From Bacillota bacterium (GTDB lineage Bacteria; Bacillota; Syntrophomonadia; Syntrophomonadales; Syntrophomonadaceae): a stretch of DNA of 64,000 nucleotides. Where the stretch lies: positions 5,105 through 69,104 of the forward strand of contig JAEWZB010000076.1 of the NCBI GenBank assembly GCA_023395515.1, in the 5' to 3' direction. Below the pieces are notes generated by a model. That model saw nothing but the letters and a program-made list of their open reading frames with translations. It made no database searches and was not told where the DNA came from. Below, in pieces: positions 51,476 through 60,551 of the stretch; within the stretch, counting starts at the first letter, position 1, and each line of letters opens with the position of its first letter. A program made the translations under genes and the position numbers.

Positions 51476-52744
51476 GTGGATAAAAAAAATAAAACCCTGT
51501 TACTAATGGTTATAGCTTTATTCTTAGGTTATCTGCCCTGGTACAATTTTTCCGCTGTAGTTAAGTATATAGCTAAAGATTTTTCCTTAAGCCCAGGAGA
51601 TACAGGGTTAATTTTATCTGCATTCCAATTAGGCTACGTTGTTATTGTTGTAATAACGGGCTGGTTAGCCGATAAAGTCGGACCTAAAAAAGTAGTAGCT
51701 TGGGCTACTCTATTAACCGCAATAAGCTCAACTGCATTTGCTTTCTTGGCTAAAGATTTCACTTCCGTTTTGTTATTAAGACTAGCTACCGGATTATCGG
51801 CTGGTGCTATATATGCTCCAGGTATGGCTTTGTTATCTAATTGGTTTGCTCCCAATGAAAGGGGCAAAGCTATAGGAGCTTATACGGCCGGATTAGTTGC
51901 AGCTTCGGCAGGGGGATATTTTGTAGCTGCACCTTTAGCGGCATCTTATAGTTGGCAAACCGGGATATTAGCTACTTCTATACCGGTATTTATTGCCGCT
52001 TTAATAGTATTTTTCCTCATTGAAGAAAAACCGGCTGGTGGTCTCAGCTATGATGGAGCTCCTGGTTTGGCTATGGGCGCTCCGGTAGGCAGGCCTGCAC
52101 CAGAAGGCGGATATGTGGGTCCGGTACTTTTAACCGGTTCGTACATGGGACATATGTGGGAACTATATGCATTTTGGGGATGGATTGGGCCTTTTATGGT
52201 AGCTTGTGCCAGTGCCATCGGCTATGCTGATGCCGAAGCCGTAAAACTGGGAGGCTTATTAGCTGCCCTGATTATCCTCATCGGCGCCCCTGCAGTATAC
52301 ATAACCGGTTTAGTCGCAGATAAATGGGGACGTACTAAGACTATTATGGTGGCCGCAACTTGTAGTTTAATACCGGAGTTTTTCTTCGGATACATGTATG
52401 GCTGGAGTCTGCCTTTAGTAGTACTAGTCGGAGTATGGATCGGCTTTTGGGTAATAGCTGACTCGGCTATATACAAGGCGGGCTTAACGGAAATGACCAA
52501 TCCGGAAATCAGAACTACTGTTTTAGGTATTCAATCAGCGGTAGGTTACTCTATGACTATTTTAGCTCCCATGGCCTTCGGCCGGTTTTTAGAATATCTG
52601 AATCCCGGAGTTGAAACAACTGCAGCTACTATTTGGGGACCATGTTTCGTAATGCTAGGGGTGGGGGCCTTATTTGCACCCTTGCTGGCTTATTTAACTA
52701 GAAGGGTTCCTCAAGCTAAATTAATGACCGGCGGTAAAATGTAG
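51476..52744 (+). CDS. MFS transporter, first gene of the sigma-54 operon
   Basis: 422 residues with about 12 transmembrane helices. MFS signature GWLADKVGPKKVVAWATLL follows helix 2, and a second DKWGRTKTIM motif follows helix 8. The sequence LSAGAIYAPGMALLSNWFAPNERGKAIG resembles transporters of organic anions. The likely role is uptake of the pathway's substrate, since the sigma-54 promoter and the redox genes follow. GTG 51476 is preceded by GAGGAGG. Confidence 0.88.
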   Translation: MDKKNKTLLLMVIALFLGYLPWYNFSAVVKYIAKDFSLSPGDTGLILSAFQLGYVVIVVITGWLADKVGPKKVVAWATLLTAISSTAFAFLAKDFTSVLLLRLATGLSAGAIYAPGMALLSNWFAPNERGKAIGAYTAGLVAASAGGYFVAAPLAASYSWQTGILATSIPVFIAALIVFFLIEEKPAGGLSYDGAPGLAMGAPVGRPAPEGGYVGPVLLTGSYMGHMWELYAFWGWIGPFMVACASAIGYADAEAVKLGGLLAALIILIGAPAVYITGLVADKWGRTKTIMVAATCSLIPEFFFGYMYGWSLPLVVLVGVWIGFWVIADSAIYKAGLTEMTNPEIRTTVLGIQSAVGYSMTILAPMAFGRFLEYLNPGVETTAATIWGPCFVMLGVGALFAPLLAYLTRRVPQAKLMTGGKM

Positions 52745-52788
52745 CCTGACCGTGTGTAGTTTAATTATTGGCGATAGGGGGGCAAGAC

Positions 52789-53289
52789 ATGAAAAAATCA
52801 CTACTAATATATTGGCAGAAGGAATGTGAATATTTAATAGAAGATGTTCAAGCCCAGTTAAAGCTAATGTTCGGCTTAGAAGCGGTAGCAGCCCAGCAGC
52901 TTGAACCCCCGGTTAGTGCTTTTGACACTTATCGCCAGCAATATGATGTGAGATACCTAATTGATATTTTGGGAACCGAATGTTGTAGTTTATGGCTGTT
53001 GAATGTTGATATAAGCGATCCCACCCACTTGTATTTATATGGAGTTGCTTCCGAGCAAGCGGCTCTGGTATCAACTTATCGCACCGGCAGTGAAGCAAAT
53101 CTTTTCAAAGAGGTTTGTCATGAAGTAGGGCATTTGCTGGGCTTAGATCATTGCCGAAACCAATGCTTGATGCATACTTCACGGGATATTAGGCAATTGA
53201 ATAACAAGCCTTTAACCCTTTGCAGCAAGTGCAGCCAAAAGCTTCATAAATCCAGAATGCTTGGCGATAGGGCCGCAATAGTTTTTTAA
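52789..53289 (+). CDS. amzA: archaemetzincin-type zinc metalloprotease
   Basis: 166 residues. The extended zinc-binding motif HEVGHLLGLDHC is followed by CLMHTSRDI and then CSKCSQKL, the Cys arrangement that distinguishes archaemetzincins from other metzincins; these bind a second, structural zinc. ATG 52789 with GGGGGG before it is preferred to TTG 52768. It lies 44 nt after the MFS gene and just before the molybdopterin enzyme. Its substrate is unknown; a role in maturing a partner protein of the operon is inference. Confidence 0.92.
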   Translation: MKKSLLIYWQKECEYLIEDVQAQLKLMFGLEAVAAQQLEPPVSAFDTYRQQYDVRYLIDILGTECCSLWLLNVDISDPTHLYLYGVASEQAALVSTYRTGSEANLFKEVCHEVGHLLGLDHCRNQCLMHTSRDIRQLNNKPLTLCSKCSQKLHKSRMLGDRAAIVF

Positions 53290-53348
53290 TTAAAATTCGG
53301 CATTTGCCCATGATTCAGTTAAAAAAATTAAGAGGAGGTAAGAAATCT

Positions 53349-55571
53349 ATGGCTAAAAAAGCAGCGCAATGGCCACTGAAAGAAGATTTAAACAAGTATG
53401 CTGTAGCAACCGATGTTCCGGTTTGGATTGGTGGCAAAAAGGTTATTGCCGATCGGGTAGTTAAGACGGCATGCCCCCATAACTGTTACGACACTTGTGG
53501 AGTATTAGCTTATGTGAAAGATGAGAAAGTTATAAAAATTGAAGGTGATCCTGACCATCCTATTACCCGGGGCCATTTATGTCTAAAAGGGTATGCTAAT
53601 GTTCAAAAGATTAATAGCCCGGACCGGGTTAAATACCCTCTACTAAGAGTGGGAGAACGTGGCGAAGGCAAATTTAAACGGATAAGCTGGGATGAAGCTT
53701 TTGACTGGATGGTCGATAAAATGACCATGATTCGCGATAAATACGGTTCTGAATCCTTTGTTGAGTATGGATATTCCGGTAACCGTGAACATATGGCTAA
53801 AATGGTAAGCGGGCGTTTCTTAAACCTATTTGGAGCCACCAAATTAGTAGGCAGCTTTTGTCTGTTGTCAGGAGCGGCCGGTTCTTATCATAGTGTAGGG
53901 TATCAACATACCATGTCACCTGAAGTATGGAGCGAACATACTGAATTAGTAATGCTGGTAGGAAGAAATCCCTCCTTTACTAATCCTCATATTTATCCTT
54001 TCCTATATAGAGCTATGGAACGTGGGGCTAAGTTAATTGTAGTTGACCCCTATGTAACTGCAGTAGCTTCCAAGGCTGATTTGCATCTGCGTCCGCGGCC
54101 GGGAACTGATGGAGCTATGGCTTTAGGAATGATCAATTACATTATTAATAATGAGCTTCACGATAAAGACTTCATAGCTAAAAATACCCACGGTTTTGAA
54201 GATTTGGAAAAGTGTGTTGAAGAATGGACTCTGGAAAAAACAGAAGAAATTACGGGTATTCCAGGGGAACAAATAAAGATGGCGGCCGAAATGTTTGCCA
54301 CCCATGAATCCCATTTAGAGTGCGGTTATGGTCATCAAAGATATAGTAATGGTCATCAAATTCAAAGAGCTCTGGCTTGCTTATCAGCAGTATGCGGACA
54401 TATAGGCAAAGCCAGTGCTAACTATAACTTCATTGATTCCATGGGCTTTCCCGCTATTGAAGGCTTTGCTAAAGGACCTAATGTTACGGTACCAGAAGGC
54501 GCCGAGATTAAACCTACCCGCCTCATAAATATAGCCACCTTTGCCAAGGCTCTTCATAATGCACAAGATCCGCCTATTAAAGGTGTTATTTCCTGGCGTG
54601 GCGGCCTAATATCTCAGCAACCATATGTGGATTATACCATTGAGGCACTTAAAAAACTAGATATGTTCGTGGTTATCGAACAATTCATGACTGATGATGC
54701 TGACTGGGCTGATCTGGTTCTGCCGGGCTGTCACTTCTTAGAACAGTATGGCCTGCATACTTCTTATTGGCACCATTTTAACCAGGTATTAGTTCCGGTT
54801 TGTCAACCATATTATGAAGCTGTTCCTGATTTAGAAATCTGGTCCGAATTAGCCAGAAGACTAGGCTATGAGGAATATTTCCCCCGGGAAAGAACCGGTC
54901 TTGATTATGTACGTATGTTAATTGGGGAAAACAGTGATGTAGATGCCGCGGTTTCACCTAATGGGCCCTTACGTCTGCCGGAGGAATGGTGTCCTCGAGT
55001 TCCCTATGCCGATATGAATTTCAGAACTCCCAGTGGGAAAATTGAGCTTTATTCACTAGGTATGGAAGAACGCGGCAAGAAATTTGCAGGTGATTACTGT
55101 CCGGTGCCCCACTTCCTTGAACCTGATGAAAGTCCCTTGGGAACTCCGGAACTGGCTAAAAAATATCCCCTTACTATTATTTCACAGCATCCGGCTTTCC
55201 GTACTCATTCCCAATTTTATAATTTGCCTTGGATTCAAGAGATTGAAGGTCCGCCTAAAGTCTTTATGAATAAAGTTGATGCTCAAGAACGCGGTATAAA
55301 CCATGGAGATAAAGTACGTATATACAATGACCGCGGCGAATTAGTGGATATTATGGTTGATGTTAGCATCCGGGTTAAACCTGGGGTGGTTGAACTAAGC
55401 AGCGGTATGTGGGTTAAGCTGGGCGGAAGCGTTAATAAATTAACTTCCTTGAGCATAGGCGGCCCCAGAGATGTATTGGGTGAAAACGGAATTATGTACG
55501 AGTATCACCCCTTACTGGATGGCAATACAACCGCATATTTCAATACTCTTGTCCAAATCGAAAAGATATAA
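53349..55571 (+). CDS. molybdopterin (Mo/W-bis-MGD) oxidoreductase, DMSO-reductase family
   Basis: 740 residues. An N-terminal [4Fe-4S] motif (Cys42, Cys46, Cys50, Cys78: ACPHNCYDTCG then HLC) opens a Molybdop_Fe4S4 domain; molybdopterin domains (GYSGNREHMAK, VGRNPSFTNP, VVDPYVTAV) and the C-terminal molydop-binding domain (DKVRIYNDRGELVD) follow. A Cys (about 171, SFCLLSGAAG) lies near the metal-ligand position found in thiosulfate/polysulfide reductases and acetylene hydratase, rather than Ser or Asp. No twin-arginine signal is seen, so it is probably cytoplasmic. ATG 53349 is preceded by AGGAGGT. Paired with the following Fe-S subunit. Confidence 0.92.
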   Translation: MAKKAAQWPLKEDLNKYAVATDVPVWIGGKKVIADRVVKTACPHNCYDTCGVLAYVKDEKVIKIEGDPDHPITRGHLCLKGYANVQKINSPDRVKYPLLRVGERGEGKFKRISWDEAFDWMVDKMTMIRDKYGSESFVEYGYSGNREHMAKMVSGRFLNLFGATKLVGSFCLLSGAAGSYHSVGYQHTMSPEVWSEHTELVMLVGRNPSFTNPHIYPFLYRAMERGAKLIVVDPYVTAVASKADLHLRPRPGTDGAMALGMINYIINNELHDKDFIAKNTHGFEDLEKCVEEWTLEKTEEITGIPGEQIKMAAEMFATHESHLECGYGHQRYSNGHQIQRALACLSAVCGHIGKASANYNFIDSMGFPAIEGFAKGPNVTVPEGAEIKPTRLINIATFAKALHNAQDPPIKGVISWRGGLISQQPYVDYTIEALKKLDMFVVIEQFMTDDADWADLVLPGCHFLEQYGLHTSYWHHFNQVLVPVCQPYYEAVPDLEIWSELARRLGYEEYFPRERTGLDYVRMLIGENSDVDAAVSPNGPLRLPEEWCPRVPYADMNFRTPSGKIELYSLGMEERGKKFAGDYCPVPHFLEPDESPLGTPELAKKYPLTIISQHPAFRTHSQFYNLPWIQEIEGPPKVFMNKVDAQERGINHGDKVRIYNDRGELVDIMVDVSIRVKPGVVELSSGMWVKLGGSVNKLTSLSIGGPRDVLGENGIMYEYHPLLDGNTTAYFNTLVQIEKI

Positions 55572-55590
55572 GGGTAAAGGAGGGAATAAG

Positions 55591-56094
55591 ATGAAAAAGA
55601 AGCAGATGGCTTTATATGTAGATACCAATAGATGTATGAACTGCCGTGCTTGTGAAACTGTATGTAAATTAGAACACGATTTACCGGCCGGTCCAAGATA
55701 TACCATGGTCGTAGAAATTGAAGTAACCCGCAATGGGGTAGATAAATGTGAATTCCTGCCTACTCCTTGTATGCATTGCGGAGATGCTCCTTGTATTAAA
55801 GCATGCCCTACCGGAGCCATATACAAACGCGCGGAAGACGGTATAGTGTTATTTGATAAAAATAAATGTATTGGCTGCCGGGAGTGTCTATGGGCTTGTA
55901 CCTTCGGAGTGCCTCAATTTGGCGCAGATGGAAGAATGGAAAAATGTACTCTTTGTGTACATCGTCTTGATGAAGGTCAGACTACAGCCTGTGCCCAAGC
56001 ATGCCCAGCAGAAGCAATTTTTGTGGGAACAGTTGATGAGATTTCTGTCATGGTACGTGAAAGATATGCCCATAACAGCCGCAGAAAAAATTAG
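55591..56094 (+). CDS. 4Fe-4S electron-transfer subunit (DmsB/NrfC-type)
   Basis: 167 residues with four CX2CX2-11CX3C cluster motifs: CMNCRACETVCKLEHD, CMHCGDAPCIKACPTGAI, CIGCRECLWACTFGVP, and CTLCVHRLDE...CAQACP. This is the classic [4Fe-4S] subunit that accepts electrons from a Mo/W enzyme. It starts at ATG 55591 (AAAGGAGGG), 19 nt after the catalytic gene. There is no membrane anchor gene (NrfD/DmsC) in the operon, so the electrons pass to another soluble or membrane partner. Confidence 0.95.
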   Translation: MKKKQMALYVDTNRCMNCRACETVCKLEHDLPAGPRYTMVVEIEVTRNGVDKCEFLPTPCMHCGDAPCIKACPTGAIYKRAEDGIVLFDKNKCIGCRECLWACTFGVPQFGADGRMEKCTLCVHRLDEGQTTACAQACPAEAIFVGTVDEISVMVRERYAHNSRRKN

Positions 56095-56124
56095 CTGATT
56101 TTACAGGTGTCTAAAATAGGTTAA

Positions 56125-56146
56125 GCAGGAGGGCTTGCCCTCCTGC
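56125..56146 (+). other. intercistronic GC-rich hairpin
   Basis: GCAGGAGGGC TT GCCCTCCTGC forms a near-perfect 9-10 bp stem between two Fe-S genes. No T-run follows, so it is probably an mRNA-stabilising or processing element, not a terminator. Confidence 0.6.
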
Positions 56147-56168
56147 CGACCAATAAGGCGGGGATATT

Positions 56169-56648
56169 ATGCGGGTTATTTCGATTGAACGTGAAAAGTG
56201 CACGGGATGCGGTATTTGTCAAGTAGTCTGCTCTATAGCCAAGACGGGAATGGCACAACCTAGCTTAGGCCGTATACAAATCCACGAGGATAAATACAGC
56301 CTTATACAAATGCTGGTGATTTGTCAGCATTGTGCGGAACCATCTTGCCAAACAGCTTGCCTGATGGAAGCTATAACCAGAGACCCTATATCAGGAAAAA
56401 TGGTCCGGGATTTAGGCAAATGTTTTGGATGTGCTGCCTGTACTGTTTCCTGCCCCATTAGTGCTCCTATTGCAGATGATGAACAGGAAGTAATAGTAAC
56501 TTGTGACCTATGTGGCGGTGATCCGGTTTGCTGCAAGGTATGCCCGCAAGGAGCTATTACCTATAGTGAATTAAGTCATATTAGTTCCGAAAAAAGGACT
56601 AGACAAGGCATAAGATTTTTTGCCGGAAGCCAAGAGGAGGTGGAGTGA
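56169..56648 (+). CDS. 4Fe-4S polyferredoxin subunit (AorA/CooF-like)
   Basis: 159 residues, four cluster motifs: CTGCGICQVVC, CQHCAEPSCQTAC, CFGCAACTVSCP and CDLCGGDPVCCKVCP. This is the small electron-transfer subunit of the kind found with aldehyde oxidoreductases (AorA) and CO dehydrogenase (CooF). It overlaps the next gene (ATGA), a domain related to AorB, and is followed by a FAD protein, giving an AorABC-like layout. It could collect electrons from several clusters. Confidence 0.92.
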   Translation: MRVISIEREKCTGCGICQVVCSIAKTGMAQPSLGRIQIHEDKYSLIQMLVICQHCAEPSCQTACLMEAITRDPISGKMVRDLGKCFGCAACTVSCPISAPIADDEQEVIVTCDLCGGDPVCCKVCPQGAITYSELSHISSEKRTRQGIRFFAGSQEEVE

Positions 56649-57814
56649 TGCCGGAAGCTAAGCAATATGTTATAGCTGATATTAATCTAAATAACAGTCA
56701 AGTTGAAATTAATAAGCGGGAAGCAAGTTCAGATTTTAGCAGTTTGGCTAGTTATGAAGTAATACTGGAAAGCATGTGGCAGGATAAAAAGTCTTCCACC
56801 CCTCTTTTAGCTATAAGTACCGGTCCTCTAACCGGAACTGGGGCTCCGGGAACTGCGGTCTGCTTTGCCAATTATGTTTCACCCTGGAACGGAAAAGTAT
56901 CTATGCAATTATGTGAAGGAGCTTTGGGCCCTAATTTACGCTATGCCGGTATTGACCATTTAATATTGCATGGCCAGGCTGAAAAACCTATCACTCTGGT
57001 CATAAGTGAGGAAGGAATAGAATTAAAACCTGCTCAGGAAATCCAAGATTTAAATATTATTGAGACTACTAATGTGCTGCGGCAACAAGTGGGCGATAAG
57101 GCCGTAATAGCGTGTGTAGGCTCTAACCATGTGGCCTCCAGTCCTTGGGCCAGTGTGGTTTGTGATTATTACAACGAGATGGAAGCACCTGGTTTAGGGC
57201 GAGTATTTTATGATCTGGGAGTAAAAGCGTTAGTTATAAACGGAAAAAGCGGAATTGCTTTAGCGGCACCGGAGAAGTTTTTACAAGAAATAATCGGTAT
57301 ATATCAACATTGTAAAGACTTTAGTACCCCTAATACTAAAATGGGTGCCATTATTAGAAGTTCATATTTATCTCCCTGGCATAAAAACACCTTTTTAGAG
57401 CTATCCGCCGCAGATGGATTAGTAATGGATGCAGAGTTTTCTTCTCCCCTGGATAAAGCGCAGTTACTCTCAATAACTAAAGAAGCCTTACGCCAAGGAA
57501 TATCCCGGCAGTTTTTAATCGACTTTATAGCAAGCACTGGATTCGATGGCAGTGATGGACCTGGGGACTTAGAGTCACTGCTTAATGAAATGGAAAACTG
57601 GAATCCCACTATAGAAAAGGTTTTGCCTAATGTCATTCAAGCTACCGGTTTAAATTGGAAGGCTAACTTTCCACTTCCTGAGGCGATTGATTATGCAGCC
57701 AGGCTCTTAAAATATTATTCCGGTAAAGAATGGAATAGTTTCCGTCTGGAAGAGACGGGCAGAAAAATAGAGAGTATTTATGGGGAAATGGTCAGGAGGT
57801 GGGAAAATGGCTAA
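56648..57814 (+). CDS. shortened aldehyde:ferredoxin-oxidoreductase-like protein (AOR N-terminal domain, cluster site missing)
   Basis: 388 residues versus about 600 for AOR. It matches the N-terminal cofactor domain: STGPLTGTGAPGTAV, LCEGALGPNLRYAGIDHLILHGQ, EKPITLVISEEGIEL, GVKALVINGKS. The C-terminal domain and the CX2CX3C [4Fe-4S] site of AOR are not recognisable, and no Cys triad is seen. It overlaps neighbours on both sides. Flanked by AorA-like and FAD subunits, it appears to be a reduced AorB. Loss of the cluster suggests a structural or altered role. Confidence 0.82.
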   Translation: MPEAKQYVIADINLNNSQVEINKREASSDFSSLASYEVILESMWQDKKSSTPLLAISTGPLTGTGAPGTAVCFANYVSPWNGKVSMQLCEGALGPNLRYAGIDHLILHGQAEKPITLVISEEGIELKPAQEIQDLNIIETTNVLRQQVGDKAVIACVGSNHVASSPWASVVCDYYNEMEAPGLGRVFYDLGVKALVINGKSGIALAAPEKFLQEIIGIYQHCKDFSTPNTKMGAIIRSSYLSPWHKNTFLELSAADGLVMDAEFSSPLDKAQLLSITKEALRQGISRQFLIDFIASTGFDGSDGPGDLESLLNEMENWNPTIEKVLPNVIQATGLNWKANFPLPEAIDYAARLLKYYSGKEWNSFRLEETGRKIESIYGEMVRRWENG

Positions 57815-59096
57815 AAAAGCTAAGCATCATGCGGATTTAGTAATCATAGGTAACGGAATTGCCGGTAATAGTGCTGCCCTAGCGGCTCGCAGCCGTAATC
57901 AAGAAATCAAAATTACTATATTGTCTAAAGAACCCCATAACGAATATGCGGCTGGTGCTTTGCCTGACTATTTATCAGGAGCATTGGAACGGGAAAAAGT
58001 ATTTATAAAATCCACCACTGATTATGAAGCCAACCATATTGAGATAGGATTGGGTATACCGGTTGAGACTATTGATGCAAAAAATAAAACCATTAAATTA
58101 GGGGCTAAGTCTTTAACTTATGACAAGTTAATAATTGCTACAGGCAGTACTCCCCTTATACCTCCCGTAAAAGGGCATGAATTGCCTGGCAATTTTGTTT
58201 TTAAGACTTTAGCCGATACTGAGGCCATAATCAATTATCCCGGCAGTAGTGCAGTTGTAGTAGGTTCAGGGGCCATAGGGGTAGAAGCTGCTCTGGCTTT
58301 AAAAAAGAGAGGTTATGGGGAAGTAACTATAGTGGAGCTAATGGATTGGATTATGCCTAAATCTTTTGATGAAAAGCCGGCTCGCATTATGGAGCAATTA
58401 ATTAATGAACTGGGAGTTAAGATACTTACTTCGGAAAAAGTAACTGCTGTGCAAGGTGCAGAACATGTCACCGGAATAGAGACGGATCGTAATCAGTTAG
58501 CCTGTGATGTTGTAGTCTGGGCCATTGGTGTAAAACCGGATGTGGACTTAGCTAAAAGCGTGGGGATCGAACTGGGAATAACCGGCGGCATAGCTGTAGA
58601 CGAATACCTGCAAACCAATATTAAGGACATTTATGCTTGCGGAGATTGTATTGAAACTACCGATATATTTTCCCATAAACCAGTTTTAAACCTGCTTTGG
58701 GATGCAGCTTGCAAGCAAGGTAAAACTGCCGGGATTAACTGTACGGGAGGCCATACATCTTATACCGGTTCTTACGGGGTTTTGTTAACCTATATCGGTG
58801 ATATTCCGGTGCTTTCTTTAGGACTAAATGCCAGTCATGTGGAAGAGCAGGATTATAAAGCTTTAGAAAGAGTAGGAGTAAAAACCTATCAGCGTTTAGT
58901 ATTAAAAGGCGAAGAAATAGTAGGCTTACAGACCATTGGTACTCTGGAAGGAAGCGGGCCCATATTATTTCATCTGAAAAAGGGAGCCACCCAAGCCGAA
59001 TTAAATCAAATATCTTCGAATTTGGCTTGGAGGACTATGGAGCCTAGATCGGCCTTATTAAAAAGCTATATAGATAAATTTACTCTATGCAATTAG
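57807..59096 (+). CDS. FAD/NAD(P)-dependent oxidoreductase (AorC-like)
   Basis: 429 residues, pyridine-nucleotide disulfide reductase fold: FAD-binding GNGIAGNSAALAA near residue 14, NAD-binding VVVGSGAIGVEAALALK, and ACGDCIETTDI near the FAD pyrophosphate site. The active-site Cys of CoA-disulfide reductases is missing (AAGALPDYLSG), so this is an NAD(P)H:acceptor oxidoreductase, plausibly passing electrons from the Fe-S subunit to NAD. ATG 57807 has AGGAGGT and overlaps the AOR-like gene by 8 nt. Confidence 0.9.
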   Translation: MAKKAKHHADLVIIGNGIAGNSAALAARSRNQEIKITILSKEPHNEYAAGALPDYLSGALEREKVFIKSTTDYEANHIEIGLGIPVETIDAKNKTIKLGAKSLTYDKLIIATGSTPLIPPVKGHELPGNFVFKTLADTEAIINYPGSSAVVVGSGAIGVEAALALKKRGYGEVTIVELMDWIMPKSFDEKPARIMEQLINELGVKILTSEKVTAVQGAEHVTGIETDRNQLACDVVVWAIGVKPDVDLAKSVGIELGITGGIAVDEYLQTNIKDIYACGDCIETTDIFSHKPVLNLLWDAACKQGKTAGINCTGGHTSYTGSYGVLLTYIGDIPVLSLGLNASHVEEQDYKALERVGVKTYQRLVLKGEEIVGLQTIGTLEGSGPILFHLKKGATQAELNQISSNLAWRTMEPRSALLKSYIDKFTLCN

Positions 59097-59115
59097 TCAA
59101 GATTGAGGTGGTAAG

Positions 59116-60549
59116 ATGAGCGACAATTTCAGGACTTTAGAAAATATATTAGATAACCGTATAACTACTGATCCTTTTGAATGTTCTTTTTATAACCGGG
59201 ATTTAGCATCTGTGCCTGGGATTATGACCAAGATGTTTAATACTATGCCTGATGCGGTAGTAATGCCGGTAAGCACAGAAGAGGTAGCAGAAATTGTAAA
59301 ATTTGCCCGGGAAAATCATTGTTCCCTTATTCCCAGGGCCGGTGCAACTTCAGCCTATATGAATACCGTACCGATTAAAGGCGGCATAGTGGTAGACCTT
59401 AATAGAATGCGGGGAGTCCTGAGATTGGATGATGAGCATCTCCAGGTGGAAGTTTGGTGTGGTACGACCTGGCAAGAGCTGGAGGATTATTTACATAATC
59501 ATGGCTTAGCTTTATGCACTTATCCCAGTAGTGCTATAGCAGCTACGGTAGGCGGTTGGTTTAATACGGAAGGCTATGGTATTGGCAGTGCCAAACATGG
59601 AGGTTTTCATGAACTGGTAGAAGCGGCGGAAGTTGTTTTATCTAATGGGGAGGTTATAACTGCTACCAGAAATGGTGAGCATCCGCTCTCCTGGTTGCTG
59701 GGTAAAGAGGGAACCGTAGGTATTGTTACTAAGATTACCTTTAAGATTCGTAAAAAACCTGCTTACTCAGCTAATTTAGCGGTAGCTTTTTCATCCATAG
59801 AGATGATGTCCCAGGCGGTAGCGCAACTGATGAATGTTTCTCTGCTACCATATAATATTCATTTTACGGATAGTGACTTCTTTGCTATGCAGGATCAAAT
59901 AGGTTTTAAGTCACCTATACTTGATAAACATGTTATAACCGTAACTTATCAGGAGAATTTTGCAGTGCTAAGTGAAGCGACTAAAATAGTCCAAACCATA
60001 GCCGGCCAGTATGACGGCATGGTACTTCCTGACCTGGTTGCTGATGAGGAGTGGAATGAACGGTTATATGCATTGCGGCTTAAACGGGGCGGGCCTACTA
60101 TGCTGGCGGCGGAAGTCGTATTATCTATCAATAGTCTTAATGATTTTTATCAAGAGGTAAAACGCTTAAATCAAAGGACCGCAGTTTATGGGCACATGAT
60201 GGGGCCGGATAAAATGAATATTCTGGTTCAGTATTACGCTGATGAGAGTAAAAGCCTGGAATATTTATTTTTATTAGCCAAAACTAAGCATATTTATGCC
60301 GCCGCTTTAAAGCTTAAAGGAAGGCCTTACGGCATCGGAATATGGAATAGTGTCTACCTTAAACAAGCTTATGCTAAAGAGGTTCTTAACCAACGTAACC
60401 TAATCAAACAAAAGTTAGACCCGGCCGGAATTATGAATCCCGGCAAATATTACGCTCCTCCTTTATTATTAAACCCCTTGTTATTTAACCTGGGCAGCGG
60501 CAGTGCCAATCTATTAAGCCAGATAGCGGGAATAGGAAAGGGGAGATAA
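59116..60549 (+). CDS. FAD-binding oxidoreductase (GlcD-like, FAD_binding_4)
   Basis: 477 residues. The FAD-binding type-4 domain shows IPRAGATSAYMNTVPIKGGIVVDLNRM and AAEVVLSNGEVITATRNG; the C-terminal domain ends LDPAGIMNPGKYYAPP. Related to GlcD of glycolate oxidase and D-lactate dehydrogenases, so it probably oxidises a 2-hydroxy acid. The next gene is the GlcF-like partner, 2 nt away. ATG 59116 follows GAGGTGG. Confidence 0.9.
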   Translation: MSDNFRTLENILDNRITTDPFECSFYNRDLASVPGIMTKMFNTMPDAVVMPVSTEEVAEIVKFARENHCSLIPRAGATSAYMNTVPIKGGIVVDLNRMRGVLRLDDEHLQVEVWCGTTWQELEDYLHNHGLALCTYPSSAIAATVGGWFNTEGYGIGSAKHGGFHELVEAAEVVLSNGEVITATRNGEHPLSWLLGKEGTVGIVTKITFKIRKKPAYSANLAVAFSSIEMMSQAVAQLMNVSLLPYNIHFTDSDFFAMQDQIGFKSPILDKHVITVTYQENFAVLSEATKIVQTIAGQYDGMVLPDLVADEEWNERLYALRLKRGGPTMLAAEVVLSINSLNDFYQEVKRLNQRTAVYGHMMGPDKMNILVQYYADESKSLEYLFLLAKTKHIYAAALKLKGRPYGIGIWNSVYLKQAYAKEVLNQRNLIKQKLDPAGIMNPGKYYAPPLLLNPLLFNLGSGSANLLSQIAGIGKGR

Positions 60550-60551
60550 CC

